A DNA stretch of 64,000 bases from Dictyobacter alpinus (GTDB lineage: Bacteria; Chloroflexota; Ktedonobacteria; Ktedonobacterales; Ktedonobacteraceae), in NCBI RefSeq assembly GCF_003967575.1, contig NZ_BIFT01000001.1, positions 1,922,001-1,986,000 of the forward strand, given 5' to 3'. Below, in pieces: positions 24,513 to 34,445 of the stretch (its first letter is position 1; each line of letters starts with the position of its first letter). The position numbers and the translations under genes are program-made. Under the pieces are notes generated by a model. The model saw only the letters and a program-made list of their open reading frames with translations, did no database searches and was not told the origin of the DNA.

Positions 24513-24540
24513 GGTATTTTTTGGGCTTTTCTTCACACCA

Positions 24541-25188
24541 CTACTCTTCAGTTGCGGCCTCAGACTCAGCATTTTCAGCTTCAGCAGCCTCAGTTGTCCC
24601 CTCAGCAGGAGTGGTCTCAGGAATCTCAACACGTGGTGCTGAAATCTTCACGATTGGCTCTTCGGGGTCAGTTACCAGCTTGTATCCGGCTGGCAATTTG
24701 ACATCCTTAGCATGCAGGGTCGAATCAATATCTGTCAGAGAAGTAATATCTACATCCAGATGCTCAACGATATCGGATGCGGCACACTCAACGGCCAGAG
24801 ATTCAAGCAGGTGCAGAAGCACGCCACCCTCGACCTTTACGCCAGGAGCCTCACCAACAAAGTTCAGAGGCACCTTCACCTCAAGGCGCTCACGCATGCT
24901 GACACGGGTAAAATCCACATGTGTAATGCCACCAGTGACAGGATTGTGCTGGATATGACGCACCAACACAGTCTGAGCAGGAACATCAGGCAAACTTATG
25001 GAAAGGACATTGCGCAAGCCATGCGAACGGCGCAAACGATCAAAGGCTATAGCATCAAGCTGAATAGGCATTGATGCTTCCTTGTGTCCATAGATATTCG
25101 CAGGGATGAGTCCATCCTTGCGCAAACGCTTGTTGGCTTTACCAACGATAGTTCGTGGCGCTGCTTCTAATACAGTTTTATCTGCCAT
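24541..25188 (-). CDS. rplY: Ribosomal protein bL25 / general stress protein Ctc
   Basis: A 215-residue 5S-rRNA-binding ribosomal protein of the long CTC/TL5 type. The N-terminal L25 domain (1-95) starts with LEAAPRTIVGKANKRLRKDGLIPANIYG, and the C-terminal TL5 domain has VKVPLNFVGEAPGVKVEGGVLLHLLESLAVECAASDIVEHLDVDITSLTDIDSTLHAKDVKLPAGYKL in outline. A Glu/Ala-rich tail of about 30 residues ends it. The usual partner pth (peptidyl-tRNA hydrolase) is absent. Confidence 0.93.
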   Translation of the reverse strand: MADKTVLEAAPRTIVGKANKRLRKDGLIPANIYGHKEASMPIQLDAIAFDRLRRSHGLRNVLSISLPDVPAQTVLVRHIQHNPVTGGITHVDFTRVSMRERLEVKVPLNFVGEAPGVKVEGGVLLHLLESLAVECAASDIVEHLDVDITSLTDIDSTLHAKDVKLPAGYKLVTDPEEPIVKISAPRVEIPETTPAEGTTEAAEAENAESEAATEE

Positions 25189-25281
25189 AACTAACTTCTT
25201 CCTCTTTCCAATTTACTAGTTCTCACCAACCATCCAAAAAAGAGGATGCAAGTATCTTTATCGACTACTCAAATTAGAGAA

Positions 25282-27042
25282 CTACTTCTTACTTCTTTTT
25301 ACGTGGAAGAAAGCCATTAACGCTTCAAAATCCAACGTATTCAGGACATCTTGAGGGCGCAACCATCCCTTGCGTGCGATCCCTATACCATATCGCATAT
25401 CATCAATTCCTGCAAGTGCATGCGCATCTGGATCAACTGGTATCTTTATACCTTTGTCCCTGGCCTTACGTATATAACGCCAATCTAGATCCAGGCGCGA
25501 TGGATGGGCATTAATTTCTATACACGTTCCATGTTGCGCCGCCGCTTCAATAACCTGGTCCATATCTAATGGATAACCTGGACGGCCCAACAAAATACGT
25601 CCAGTTGAGTGTCCAATAATATCTACATAAGGATTGGCAATGGCGCGCAGCATACGTTGGGTTTGTTCTTCCTGAGAGAGATTAAAGTTGCTATGGATCG
25701 AGGCTACGACAAAATCCAGACTGGCCAGCACATCATCAGAAAAATCCAGTTCGCCGTCACGCAGGATATCGCACTCGGTACCTTTGAGGATATGGAAGCG
25801 ATCACCGAATTCTTGATTAAGCTTGTCGATCTCTTCACCCTGACGCTTTAAAGCCTCCGGATTTAATCCGCCTGCATAGGCTGCGGCACGACTATGATCG
25901 GTAAGTCCCAGATAGCTATAGCCATGGGCGATACAAGCTTCGGCCATCTCGCGAATACTGTTCTTCCCATCACTCCAGGTTGAGTGCGCGTGGAGCACAC
26001 CTTTTAAATCGCTCTCCTTGACCAGTTCTGGCAACGCATGGCGCGCCGCCGCCTCAATTTCACCTGTATCCTCACGCAATTCAGGCTCAATATAATCTAA
26101 CTGCAAGGCCTGATAAATGTCCGCCTCAGTTTTACAGGGAACCAGCGTCTCCTTACCATCTTCAACTTTAAACAGGCCATAATCATTGATCGTCATATTC
26201 ATCCCAAGCGCACGCCGGCGCAAAGGAATATGATGCTCACGTGAGCCTGTGAAATGATGCAAGGTATAGGGAAACTGGCTATCACCAACCAGACGCAGAT
26301 CCATAGCGATACCACTACTCAAAATAACACTGGATTTAGTCTCGCCCTGACCGGTAATGGCCTTGACCGATGGCTGGCTGGTAAAAAATTCCATGATGGC
26401 GCGCCGCACATCGCTGCCCGCGTTATCATCCACACTCAACACCATATCAATATCTTTCACCGTCTCACGGCGGCGACGCAAGCTACCTGCAACCTGTAGG
26501 CGCACCACGCCAGGCTGCGTAACCAGGGCCTGGCGAATACGTTCCGCCTCTGCTTCCGCCACATCGTATAAATAACGATCCGCATGCTGGCTCAGGAAGC
26601 TTAATCCCTGCAAAATCTTATCCTGTGTCTTCTTACCGAATCCGGGTAGATGGGCCACCCGATCATCTTTACAGGCCTGCTCCAGTTCCGCCAGACTGTT
26701 CACATGCAATTGCTGATAGATGGTATTGATACGTTTGGGACCTACACCAGGAATACGGCTCATATCCAGTTTAACTTGTGGGGTCTCCGCCACAAGTTCA
26801 TCATAAAACTGGATATGATCGGTCGTAAAGGCCTCCTCGATGCGTTTGATAATCGTAGAACCCAGACCAGGCGTACCTTTTAACTTCCCTTCACGGACCA
26901 GCGTAGCCAGGTCACCATCCAGGGATCCCAGGGCGCGCGCGGCATTTTCATAGGCGCGTATTTCAAAAGTATTACTGCCCTCTTTCAAAGCCAGCAGGAC
27001 CGCGATTTGTTCCATCAAATTAACAACTTGATTTTTATCCAT
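25282..27042 (-). CDS. polX: DNA polymerase/3'-5' exonuclease PolX
   Basis: A 586-residue family X DNA polymerase for gap-filling repair with a C-terminal PHP exonuclease. HhH motifs lie in residues 50-140 (LKGTPGLGSTIIKRI, MSRIPGVGPKRI, LPGFGKKTQDKI). The palm has GSLRRRRETVKDIDMVLSV with the catalytic Asp pair, and the third Asp in IAMDLRLV. The PHP domain (about 335-570) has GVLHAHSTWSDGKNS, LTDHS, GTECDIL, and VASIHSNF. The 156-residue gene lies ten bases upstream. Confidence 0.95.
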   Translation of the reverse strand: MDKNQVVNLMEQIAVLLALKEGSNTFEIRAYENAARALGSLDGDLATLVREGKLKGTPGLGSTIIKRIEEAFTTDHIQFYDELVAETPQVKLDMSRIPGVGPKRINTIYQQLHVNSLAELEQACKDDRVAHLPGFGKKTQDKILQGLSFLSQHADRYLYDVAEAEAERIRQALVTQPGVVRLQVAGSLRRRRETVKDIDMVLSVDDNAGSDVRRAIMEFFTSQPSVKAITGQGETKSSVILSSGIAMDLRLVGDSQFPYTLHHFTGSREHHIPLRRRALGMNMTINDYGLFKVEDGKETLVPCKTEADIYQALQLDYIEPELREDTGEIEAAARHALPELVKESDLKGVLHAHSTWSDGKNSIREMAEACIAHGYSYLGLTDHSRAAAYAGGLNPEALKRQGEEIDKLNQEFGDRFHILKGTECDILRDGELDFSDDVLASLDFVVASIHSNFNLSQEEQTQRMLRAIANPYVDIIGHSTGRILLGRPGYPLDMDQVIEAAAQHGTCIEINAHPSRLDLDWRYIRKARDKGIKIPVDPDAHALAGIDDMRYGIGIARKGWLRPQDVLNTLDFEALMAFFHVKRSKK

Positions 27043-27052
27043 TACAATCCTC

Positions 27053-27523
27053 TCAGGTCAGTCGCAAATCAAAAAATTCAGGAGGCTGAACATCAACCTC
27101 AAATGGATTTCGTCCTTTAAGATCACGCTTCAAGTAGCGCTTGCAATCAAAATGTACCAGCAACCAGCAATACAGATCCTGGGTCACAAAAATGGCATCC
27201 CAGGGTTTATCCTCTTCGCGCATGCTTAACAATTGGTTACACACAAAGCAGCGCGCCATATTCGCCTCAACGGCCCGTTCAAACCAGATCAGTACAAACT
27301 GGTTCATATCATCTAAATTCATCATATCCAGTGACGATTCGGGATACCCGAATAAAACCGGATCGGGACATTCCCGAAAGTCGTGGCTGGCACGACTCAA
27401 CGCAAGTAAAGGTGCACGAACAGAGATCTTTATTTCATCGTGCTCAGGATCATCCATTGCCGAAAGCACGTGGGTTAGCAGCAATCCTTCCCGGCCAAAC
27501 CAGGATAATAGTTCATTTCTCAT
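27053..27523 (-). CDS. Hypothetical protein upstream of polX
   Basis: A 156-residue soluble protein ending ten bases before polX, so the two are likely co-transcribed. The middle is acidic (DMMNLDDMNQF), with a possible CxxC pair (ARCFVCNQL, about residues 91-99) and an aromatic patch (QDLYCWLLVHFDCKRYLKRD). I do not recognise a family. It could bind metal through the cysteines, but no second pair is evident. Confidence 0.65.
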   Translation of the reverse strand: MRNELLSWFGREGLLLTHVLSAMDDPEHDEIKISVRAPLLALSRASHDFRECPDPVLFGYPESSLDMMNLDDMNQFVLIWFERAVEANMARCFVCNQLLSMREEDKPWDAIFVTQDLYCWLLVHFDCKRYLKRDLKGRNPFEVDVQPPEFFDLRLT

Positions 27524-27865
27524 ACTTATATTCTATAACACATCGTGCCCGCTATCCTTCAGGATGATTTGGGGGAAGGAATGGTTGTTGCGAGGACACC
27601 TCGCGCTCCTTCAGGGGCACCCCGCTTTCATCCTCAAGAGCACACACGCCAGAGCTGACGCTCTGGCACATTTTTTATATTATTGCGCAGAAATTGCTCT
27701 TTGAGCAATTTCTGCGCAATAATATAAAAAATAGAGGTTCCCGCCAGGGAACGCGAAAGCCCATACATATAGATGCTAGAGAGACAGGAAAAAAAGAGTG
27801 CTAAGAATGTATTAAAATACCAGGACAGCACTATCGATGTTCCTCTCATTAGCAAAGGCTTCAAA
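27524..27865. other. Non-coding divergent region with a 30-bp-arm hairpin
   Basis: It lies between leftward polX operon and rightward chromate transporter genes. The only clear structure is a perfect hairpin: arm 27670-27699 with 27703-27732, loop TTT, AT-rich outside and GC-rich inside. An upstream GACGCTCTGGC/GCCAGAGCTGACGC pair is also partly inverted. No gene is convincing, although the transporter frame is open from 27773. Confidence 0.7.
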
Positions 27866-28474
27866 ATGCATAGAACACAAACAGACCACAAAGCTGGCAA
27901 CTGGCAACTACTCCTCATCTGGACAGGCATAGGGCTCCAATCATTTGGCGGAGGCGCCACCACCAATCTCCTGATTCAACGCGAGTTCGTAGAGAAACGA
28001 GCATGGATGACCATGGAAGAATATACCCATTACTGGAACCTCTGCTTATTTGCTCCCGGTATTAATCTCATAGGATTAACTATTCTCATTGGCAGGAAGT
28101 TAGGCGGAAAAACTGGTATTTTTGTCTCACTGCTCGGGCTCCTTTTTCCCAGTGCCACGATCACCTGTCTGCTTGCAGCCGGCTTTAAAGAGGTGGAACA
28201 GATGCACTCTGTGCAAGCAATTTTACAGGGAGTTGTACCGGCCACAGCAGGCATTATGCTACTGGTAGGTATCAGCTTCGCACAGCCACAACTTAAACGC
28301 GCCTATAAAGAGGGACCTTTGAATCTATTTATTAGCCTGGCCCTGATCGCCTTATGTACGCTGGCCATCATCCTACAGGTTCCTGTCTTCATTGTGCTGA
28401 CCGTCACGGCCCTGCTGGGAGTACTCTGCTTTACTCGTCCCCTATTCCACACCCAGAAAGATGGTGAGCGCTAA
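27866..28474 (+). CDS. Chromate transporter family protein, N-terminal-half subunit
   Basis: A 202-residue membrane protein of the CHR family (chromate ion transporter). ATG 27866 is chosen because AAAGG is eight bases upstream and the conserved GIGLQSFGGGATTNLLIQREFVEKRAWMT follows at about residue 20; the frame is open from 27773. It has about five to six spans, with FAPGINLIGLTILIG as the CHR signature. CHR proteins occur as a fused double-domain protein or as two short ones; here they are split, with the partner beginning two bases later. Confidence 0.88.
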   Translation: MHRTQTDHKAGNWQLLLIWTGIGLQSFGGGATTNLLIQREFVEKRAWMTMEEYTHYWNLCLFAPGINLIGLTILIGRKLGGKTGIFVSLLGLLFPSATITCLLAAGFKEVEQMHSVQAILQGVVPATAGIMLLVGISFAQPQLKRAYKEGPLNLFISLALIALCTLAIILQVPVFIVLTVTALLGVLCFTRPLFHTQKDGER

Positions 28475-28475
28475 C

Positions 28476-28988
28476 ATGATTGATCCAATCAGCTATTTCA
28501 TGCTTTTCTTAAAAGCCACCGTCTTCTCATCTGGCGGCTTCAGCAATCTCCCCAGTCTGCATCAGGACCTTACCGCCAATCACTGGGCCAGAGACACAGA
28601 TTTTGGCAACTCACTCTCAATCGGACAGATCAGCCCGGGTCCAAATGGTTTATGGGTGATCTGTCTGGGCTATTTAACCTATGGCTTTGTAGGTGCGCTA
28701 CTGGCACTGATATCAATCACCATCCCGCCATTCTTTGTACTGGTGGTCGCCAACGTCTATGGGCGCATCGAAGATCAAGCCTGGGTACCGGGACTGATGC
28801 GTGGCATCTCACTGGCCGTGGTTGGAACATTTTTGACCGTCTTCTGGACTATCAGCAGCCGCTCAGGCACCGACTGGCGCAGCTGGCTGATCTGCGCCAT
28901 CGCCTTTGGCCTGGTCTTTAGCCGCCGCGTCAACATCTTCCTGATCCTACTCATGGCCGCTATCGCTGGCTATTTTATTTATCGCTAG
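28476..28988 (+). CDS. Chromate transporter family protein, C-terminal-half subunit
   Basis: A 170-residue second CHR subunit with about five spans. It has FLKATVFSSGGFSNLPSLHQDL near the start and SIGQISPGPNGLWVICLGYLTYG, equivalent to the signature of the first subunit. Its ATG follows the first gene's stop by one base. The two probably form a heteromeric transporter; the substrate (chromate or sulfate) is assumed from the family. Confidence 0.88.
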   Translation: MIDPISYFMLFLKATVFSSGGFSNLPSLHQDLTANHWARDTDFGNSLSIGQISPGPNGLWVICLGYLTYGFVGALLALISITIPPFFVLVVANVYGRIEDQAWVPGLMRGISLAVVGTFLTVFWTISSRSGTDWRSWLICAIAFGLVFSRRVNIFLILLMAAIAGYFIYR

Positions 28989-29009
28989 CCAGCAGCAGAC
29001 AGAAAATAG

Positions 29010-29068
29010 AAAAGTTTGAGGGGTGGATGTGCACTACATAACAGTGCACATCCACCCCTCAAACTTTT
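29010..29068. terminator. 26-bp-arm perfect hairpin between convergent genes
   Basis: The arm 29010-29035 (AAAAGTTTGAGGGG...) pairs perfectly with 29043-29068 around ACATAAC. It lies 21 bases after the transporter stop and 62 bases before the end of the leftward glycanase gene. A T-tract and A-tract at its ends suit termination in both directions. Confidence 0.75.
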
Positions 29069-29130
29069 ACGAGCCGCAGGAGCGATACTGAGGTTCCGCC
29101 CTTGCGATTTTCAGACACACATGGATAAAA

Positions 29131-31362
29131 CTACTGGCATTTGGTGCCATTAAAGGTAAAGGAGGTAGGATTGGTATTGGTGCTACCGGTGTTGGCGCTG
29201 AAGCCTACATCAATTGATGCACCAGCATTGACGGTACCATTGTAGGAGGCATTGGTGACAGTAACATTTGCCCCTTGCTGCGTTACAGTACCATTCCAGC
29301 CACTGGTAATTTGTTGTCCCGATGGGAAGGTCCAGGTCAAGGTCCAACCATTGATGGCTGATGAACCGGTATTGGTGATCATGACATCGCCATTGAAGCC
29401 ACCAGCCCACTGGTTGGTAATGTTATAGGAGGCCTTACAACTTCCTCCGGTTGGCGTTGGTGTCGGCGTTGGCGTGGTGGTAGGAGTCGGTGTCACAATC
29501 GGTGTCGAGGTTGGCGTTGGCGTCACAATCGGTGTTGAGGTCGGCGTTGGGGTGGGCGTTGTAGAATTGTAACCAATGCTTACCTGACCGATCTGGGGAC
29601 TCCAGGTCTGGCCGCCGGTATTGTTCCAGCGCATTTTGACATAACTGACATTGGTAAGGTTATTAAGACTATAGGTGTACTGTGGCCAGTTACCTGTAGT
29701 GTTCGTAACATCAGGAGTGGCAAGAGTCCAGTTTGTGCCATCCGAGGACGTGTAGACTGAGAATGGAGAGACAGCTTCATTGGGCCAGAAGTAGGTAGTG
29801 GCCTGGAATGAGACCATACTATCTTGTTTCCAGACTATCTCTTCATTAGTCTTTACGTTGTTACGATAAGCGCGTGAGGTATCGTTATTAAAGTACTGAG
29901 GATTGGTGTTATCAAAGGCCAGATTGGGAGTATGGCTGTAGGTTTTGCTCCAATCATTTAGAGGATCAACTGTAGTACTTGTACCACCACCGACATTACC
30001 CGATCCCACCTGATAGACAGGTGAGTAGCCGCCAGCTACAGCTGAAAGATTATAGCCACGCACACGATACCAGAGACTACCACCTGGCTGTGAAGAATCG
30101 GTCCAGGGTGTATTGTTGTCCGTGGCACAGCGATTGCAGACGACGGTCCAGGGGCCAGTACTACCAGCGGTTGAGCGCTCTACCGAATAGGTATCAGAGA
30201 GTGCGCCACCACGCCAGGAGATCTGTTTGCCTGAAACATTGGTGATTAATGGAGCATCTGGAATACCATCGGCTGGTGTAGAGAGGCCACGCATCTTGTA
30301 AGCATGGTTACGTAAAGCCTGGGCGCTACCACGCATATTTGAATCATCCCCAGGATAGTGCAAGGTGTAACCATCATTATGCTGAACATAACCATAATTA
30401 TCATTGTGCGGGAAGAGAGACCAGAAGGTATCGCCAGAGGTAGCGTTATTCTCAATCGCGCTCAGGAAGGAACTTAATGAATCCCCACCGTTCCAGCCAT
30501 ATTCACCGGCATAGAAAACGCGACCGGCATTAGCGACCTTTTGAGCGAAACGATTTTCTTCAGAGACATTCATTGGATAATAGTGCTCAGTATACATATC
30601 TACATTTGAGAGGGAGAGCTCGGAGTCAGCCGGTCCACTATGGCCATCGAGCACGAGATGGTTGCTGTCAAGACCTTTGATGTAGTTCGCGATGGTCTGA
30701 GTCCAGCTATCAGGAGGCATAATCTCGTTTCCAGTTTCCCAGGCCATAATCGTTGGATCATTTTTCCAGGCGACCCCGGTGTATGTATTTACGTGATTGA
30801 GCAAGGTGCTAATGTACTGCTCAAAGTCGCCGATTACTGTGGAATTGGTATAAAATTGATTTTCGTCCGAGATACCACGCCAATCAGTAAAATTGTGTTT
30901 ACCACCATGGAAATATTTCCAGTTATCGGTAAGAGGAAGGATCAGGCGTAGATCACGATCTCCGGCGGATTTGATCGCATAATCCATATGCTGCAGGGCC
31001 GTCTGATTGAATGTGCCAAGCGAGGGTTCAACACAAAGGCTACAGCCAGTAGAGATACCAAGGGAGTGGGAGCGGATGACGTTGGCACCCATCTCTTTAG
31101 CGGTTGTCAAACCATCATCAACGCGGAATTGGGTTGGATAGTTCACACCACCAACATTTTCATCCAGCCCAAGCCAATAAATATTACTGCCCGCGAAGCG
31201 AAAGGTGTTGCCATTTAACTTGAGTTGTGAGCCAGAACGGGTCACAAAACCACTGACTGAGGCGTGCGCAGGTGCTGACTGCTGCACTAAAATTTGGGTG
31301 AACGACAACAATAAAATAGAAGCCAGCGCTATCAGAATAGCAGGATGTACCAATCTCTTCAT
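29131..31362 (-). CDS. Secreted GH5-like glycoside hydrolase with CBM2 (probable beta-mannanase)
   Basis: A 743-residue secreted enzyme. The start at MKRLVHPAIL follows AAAGGGG; the frame is open 33 codons further. A signal peptide (1-34) ends AHA-S. The catalytic domain (about 37-380) resembles GH5 mannanases, with WETGNEI as the acid/base Glu and FYAGEYGWNG as the nucleophile. A fibronectin-III-like domain (about 385-470), a discoidin-like module (about 475-610) and a long Pro/Thr linker follow. A cellulose-binding CBM2 (about 645-743, SCKASYNITNQWAGGFNG ... FNGTKCQ) ends it. Substrate specificity (mannan or other plant polymer) is inferred. Confidence 0.88.
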   Translation of the reverse strand: MKRLVHPAILIALASILLLSFTQILVQQSAPAHASVSGFVTRSGSQLKLNGNTFRFAGSNIYWLGLDENVGGVNYPTQFRVDDGLTTAKEMGANVIRSHSLGISTGCSLCVEPSLGTFNQTALQHMDYAIKSAGDRDLRLILPLTDNWKYFHGGKHNFTDWRGISDENQFYTNSTVIGDFEQYISTLLNHVNTYTGVAWKNDPTIMAWETGNEIMPPDSWTQTIANYIKGLDSNHLVLDGHSGPADSELSLSNVDMYTEHYYPMNVSEENRFAQKVANAGRVFYAGEYGWNGGDSLSSFLSAIENNATSGDTFWSLFPHNDNYGYVQHNDGYTLHYPGDDSNMRGSAQALRNHAYKMRGLSTPADGIPDAPLITNVSGKQISWRGGALSDTYSVERSTAGSTGPWTVVCNRCATDNNTPWTDSSQPGGSLWYRVRGYNLSAVAGGYSPVYQVGSGNVGGGTSTTVDPLNDWSKTYSHTPNLAFDNTNPQYFNNDTSRAYRNNVKTNEEIVWKQDSMVSFQATTYFWPNEAVSPFSVYTSSDGTNWTLATPDVTNTTGNWPQYTYSLNNLTNVSYVKMRWNNTGGQTWSPQIGQVSIGYNSTTPTPTPTSTPIVTPTPTSTPIVTPTPTTTPTPTPTPTGGSCKASYNITNQWAGGFNGDVMITNTGSSAINGWTLTWTFPSGQQITSGWNGTVTQQGANVTVTNASYNGTVNAGASIDVGFSANTGSTNTNPTSFTFNGTKCQ

Positions 31363-31764
31363 AAGATCGTCCCCTTTGACACTAGAGAAACATCTTTCCA
31401 CGACCGGAAAAGGATGTACTGCGGTGGTGTTCTCCGTAAATACCACCTTATGGTTCGCCAATCATGATATCTATGGGGATATTTTCTGGTGAATCATCCT
31501 CAATGTTCATGAAAATGCTCTGCATACTGTTCAAAGAAATACTAGCACTTCTTTTTAAAATAAATATGAGCAATCTACCTATTATGAATGGTACTGTGTT
31601 ATTCACATGGTAGTTTAATGAAATTTTACTCAAAGCATGTATGAAAGTCAATGAATAATTGTCAAACGAGCCTTATGTGAATAAAAAGTGAATAATCTTT
31701 TTCTCTCTTGTCAAATACTCTATGATAAAAGAGCATTTTTGTCGCTATCTATTATCTGGTATAG

Positions 31765-31832
31765 ACAAAAGCGCCGCAGCTTATTCAATGAAATATTATT
31801 ATTATTCATTGAATAAGCTGCGGCGCTTTTGT
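31765..31832. repeat. 28-bp-arm hairpin
   Basis: The arm 31765-31792 (ACAAAAGCGCCGCAGC...) pairs perfectly with 31805-31832, around a 12-base AT loop. It stands alone in intergenic DNA. Confidence 0.8.
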
Positions 31833-31857
31833 TTCAGCACTCGGGCACTAAAGTGCA

Positions 31858-31928
31858 CCTATTTGTTAGTATGTGGGTGTAAATGCCGCGCTGGGCGCGG
31901 CATTTACACCCACATACTAACAAATAGG
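31858..31928. repeat. 34-bp-arm hairpin
   Basis: The arm 31858-31891 pairs perfectly with 31895-31928 around TGG. The outer right end (TACTAACAAATAGG) is close to the unit of the following tandem array (TTTACTAACAATAG). Confidence 0.8.
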
Positions 31929-32060
31929 ATTGTGCTGCAATTTACTAACAATAGAATTGTGCTGCAATTTACTAACAATAGAATTGTGCTGCAATTTACT
32001 AACAATAGGATTGCGCTGCAATTTACTAACAAATAGGTTTATGCTGCAATTTGTTAACGG
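31927..32060. repeat. 27-bp tandem repeat array, about five copies
   Basis: Units start at 31927, 31954, 31981, 32008 and 32036; the core is TTGTGCTGCAATTTACTAAC. The fourth has one inserted A; the fifth is partial and diverged and ends three bases before the rarA stop (32063). No spacers exist. Confidence 0.88.
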
Positions 32061-32062
32061 AG

Positions 32063-33484
32063 TTATGATTTATCATCGGGGGGTTCGGATTGGTTTCTTT
32101 TTTGGAGCCAGGTGCGGATGCTGGCTTCTTTGCCCTGGTTGCCGGGTTCGTAGAAGCGTTTGCCGACGAGACGTTCGGGAAGATATTCTTGTACTTTGCC
32201 GGTAGGTGGTCGGTCGGGATCGTCGATTTGCATGTCTTTGTAGTAGTCGTGGGCGTATTTATACTCTTTACCGTAGCCGAGCTTTTTCATTAAGTCGGTG
32301 GGCGCGTTGCGGATCCATAGCGGTACTGGATCTATCTGGCCACTGGTGATCTCTGCGCGTATCTGGTTGTAGGCGTTATAGACGGCGTTACTCTTGGGGG
32401 CCGTGGCCAGATAGACGATGGCTTCGGCCAGAATTACGCCGGCTTCAGGCATACCAACAAAATGGACTCCTTGCTGGGCCGCGATACAGATAGATAGGGC
32501 TTGCGGATCAGCCAGACCAATATCCTCGGCCGCCATACGCACAATGCGACGTGCCAGGTAGAGGGGATCTTCGCCCGCTTCTAGCATGCGTATTAACCAG
32601 TACAGACTGCCATCGGGATCAGAGCCACGGACGGCTTTGTGCAAGGCTGAGATCATATCATAATGTTGATCTCCACCTTTATCGTATTGCAGGGCGCGGT
32701 GTTGCATGGCGTCTTCGATCATCTCAGTGGTAATCTCAACCGGCTCGCCAGTATCCTCAGGATCACCACTACCCAGTACAGCCAGTTCCAGCACATTTAA
32801 GGCGGTACGGGCGTCACCGTTCGCGAAGATAGCGATCTGGCGCAGGACGGTCTCATCAACTGTGACACGCCAGCGACCTAACCCGCGCTCACTATCCTGC
32901 AATGCACGCTGTAGCAGGCTAATCAACTGGTCCTCGTTTAAAGCATGCAACACAAAAACACGGGAACGGGATAGCAGGGCAGAATTGACTTCAAAGCTAG
33001 GATTCTCGGTGGTCGCGCCGATCAGGATGACCACGCCGCGCTCAACGTGCGGCAGAATGGCATCTTGCTGGGATTTATTGAAGCGATGGATCTCGTCCAC
33101 AAATAGAATGGTTCGCTGGCCTGAAAAGCGATACTTTTTAGCTTCTTCCGCGATTTTACGTAGATCAGCCACACCAGCCGAGACGGCATTCAGACGAAAA
33201 AAATGGGCATGCGTCAACTGGGCAATCACCTCGGCCAATGTGGTTTTACCGCTACCAGGAGGTCCCCACAGGATCATAGAGGAGACCTTATCATTCTCAA
33301 TCAGACGCCGCAACAATTTACCGGGTCCCAGAATATGCTCCTGCCCAACAATCTCATCCAGTGTCTGAGGACGCATGCGCGCGGCCAATGGTTCTCCAGG
33401 TGCACTCGCCTGGGTGGCGGCCTTGTTTTTCTTATTATTTGACTCAGCATCATTAGAGCCAAAAAGAGATCCTTGAAATACCAT
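32063..33484 (-). CDS. rarA: Replication-associated recombination protein A (RarA/MgsA)
   Basis: A 473-residue AAA+ ATPase acting at stalled replication forks, related to clamp-loader subunits. It has LAARMRPQTLDEIVGQEHILGPGKLLRRLIENDKVSSMILWGPPGSGKTTLAE with Walker A GPPGSGKT (about 73-80), Walker B ILFVDEIHRFNKSQQDA, sensor TTENPSFEVNSALLSRSRV, and the C-terminal MgsA domain to about 445. A 25-residue charged tail follows. The N-terminus bears a polar linker where a UBZ or clamp motif might be. Confidence 0.95.
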   Translation of the reverse strand: MVFQGSLFGSNDAESNNKKNKAATQASAPGEPLAARMRPQTLDEIVGQEHILGPGKLLRRLIENDKVSSMILWGPPGSGKTTLAEVIAQLTHAHFFRLNAVSAGVADLRKIAEEAKKYRFSGQRTILFVDEIHRFNKSQQDAILPHVERGVVILIGATTENPSFEVNSALLSRSRVFVLHALNEDQLISLLQRALQDSERGLGRWRVTVDETVLRQIAIFANGDARTALNVLELAVLGSGDPEDTGEPVEITTEMIEDAMQHRALQYDKGGDQHYDMISALHKAVRGSDPDGSLYWLIRMLEAGEDPLYLARRIVRMAAEDIGLADPQALSICIAAQQGVHFVGMPEAGVILAEAIVYLATAPKSNAVYNAYNQIRAEITSGQIDPVPLWIRNAPTDLMKKLGYGKEYKYAHDYYKDMQIDDPDRPPTGKVQEYLPERLVGKRFYEPGNQGKEASIRTWLQKRNQSEPPDDKS

Positions 33485-33703
33485 ATTTTTCGCTTTTCAT
33501 ACATAGTAATAGATGAACATTCCGCTCTACAAAGTATCACATCTTTCGGGCTTTCTGGCAAGATAGCCAATTTGAAATGACACAAAACCGTAACACTTTT
33601 GGCATATTGTTGTGATGGCTGAAAGCTATGCTTTGGATGTCACAAAGAACTGTCTATCAAAAGTAATCATACATCGCATTCAATAGCATAGAGGAGAGAA
33701 GAA

Positions 33704-34438
33704 ATGGCGGCATTCACCATGCAGCAGCAAGAAGGTTATCAGCAGAAGAATATGACCCGACAGACACTCAGCAATATGCTCTACCTGCTCTTATCGTTCC
33801 CGTTAGGCATCATTTACTTTGTATTGATGGTGGTTGGCCTGTCAGTGGGAGTAGGAACCATCATTATCTGGGTCGGCCTGCCAATCCTCTTATTGACGAT
33901 GATTGGTCTGCGTGGGGTTGCCATGTTTGAGCGCGACATGGCTGCTCATCTACTCAATATTCCTATGCCCTATATCCAGCCTAACCGGGAGACCGAAGGT
34001 AAAGGCCGCCTACTACGCTGGTTACGCGCCTGCTTACGTGATTCGGTTACCTGGAAAAGCATCATTTATATACTGCTAAAGTTTCCCCTGGGCATCCTCT
34101 CGTTCGTGCTGGTGGTAACCTTACCAATAGTCTCCCTGGCATTAACCCTCTCGCCCCTGGTCTACCTGCTCAATACATATATTGATGGCTTCATCCATGC
34201 AGCTGGCTACAGTACACATAGCTACCTGCTGTTTGCAGAAACATATAATGGCATCTTCGATCCCATTATGTTTGCCCGCAGCTTTATCGCCGTACCAATT
34301 GGAATTTTACTCTGGTGGGGAAGTCGCGCCGTACTGAATGGTCTGGCCCAAATGTGTGGCCTGATGACACGCGCCATGCTTTGTCCCAGTCAAATCGACG
34401 CCACACCAAAAGATGATTATTATCATTCCCAGCACTAA
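33704..34438 (+). CDS. Membrane protein with putative sensor domain
   Basis: A 244-residue protein with GAGGAGAG before its ATG. Two repeated hydrophobic pairs (about residues 24-70 and 112-165) carry matching FPLGIIYFVLMVV and FPLGILSFVLVVT motifs, as in the 'putative sensor' membrane domain (PF13796-like) usually found at the N-terminus of actinobacterial and Chloroflexota histidine kinases. Here there is no kinase domain. It is likely a stand-alone sensor or an unrelated transporter-like protein. Confidence 0.7.
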   Translation: MAAFTMQQQEGYQQKNMTRQTLSNMLYLLLSFPLGIIYFVLMVVGLSVGVGTIIIWVGLPILLLTMIGLRGVAMFERDMAAHLLNIPMPYIQPNRETEGKGRLLRWLRACLRDSVTWKSIIYILLKFPLGILSFVLVVTLPIVSLALTLSPLVYLLNTYIDGFIHAAGYSTHSYLLFAETYNGIFDPIMFARSFIAVPIGILLWWGSRAVLNGLAQMCGLMTRAMLCPSQIDATPKDDYYHSQH

Positions 34439-34445
34439 CAAAACA

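Larger units (their letters stand above)
31363..32062. other. Non-coding region with two long hairpins and a 27-bp tandem array
   Basis: It contains the promoter of the leftward glycanase (not resolved), a 28-bp-arm hairpin (31765-31832), a 34-bp-arm hairpin (31858-31928), and the 27-bp tandem array (31927-32060) reaching the rarA stop. No gene is supported. Confidence 0.75.

Noticed and set aside
31927..32060. CRISPR array or repeat protein gene (open frame 31722-32205)
   Set aside because: No spacers; the open frames arise from the 27-bp period being a multiple of three, with no ribosome binding site or domain.
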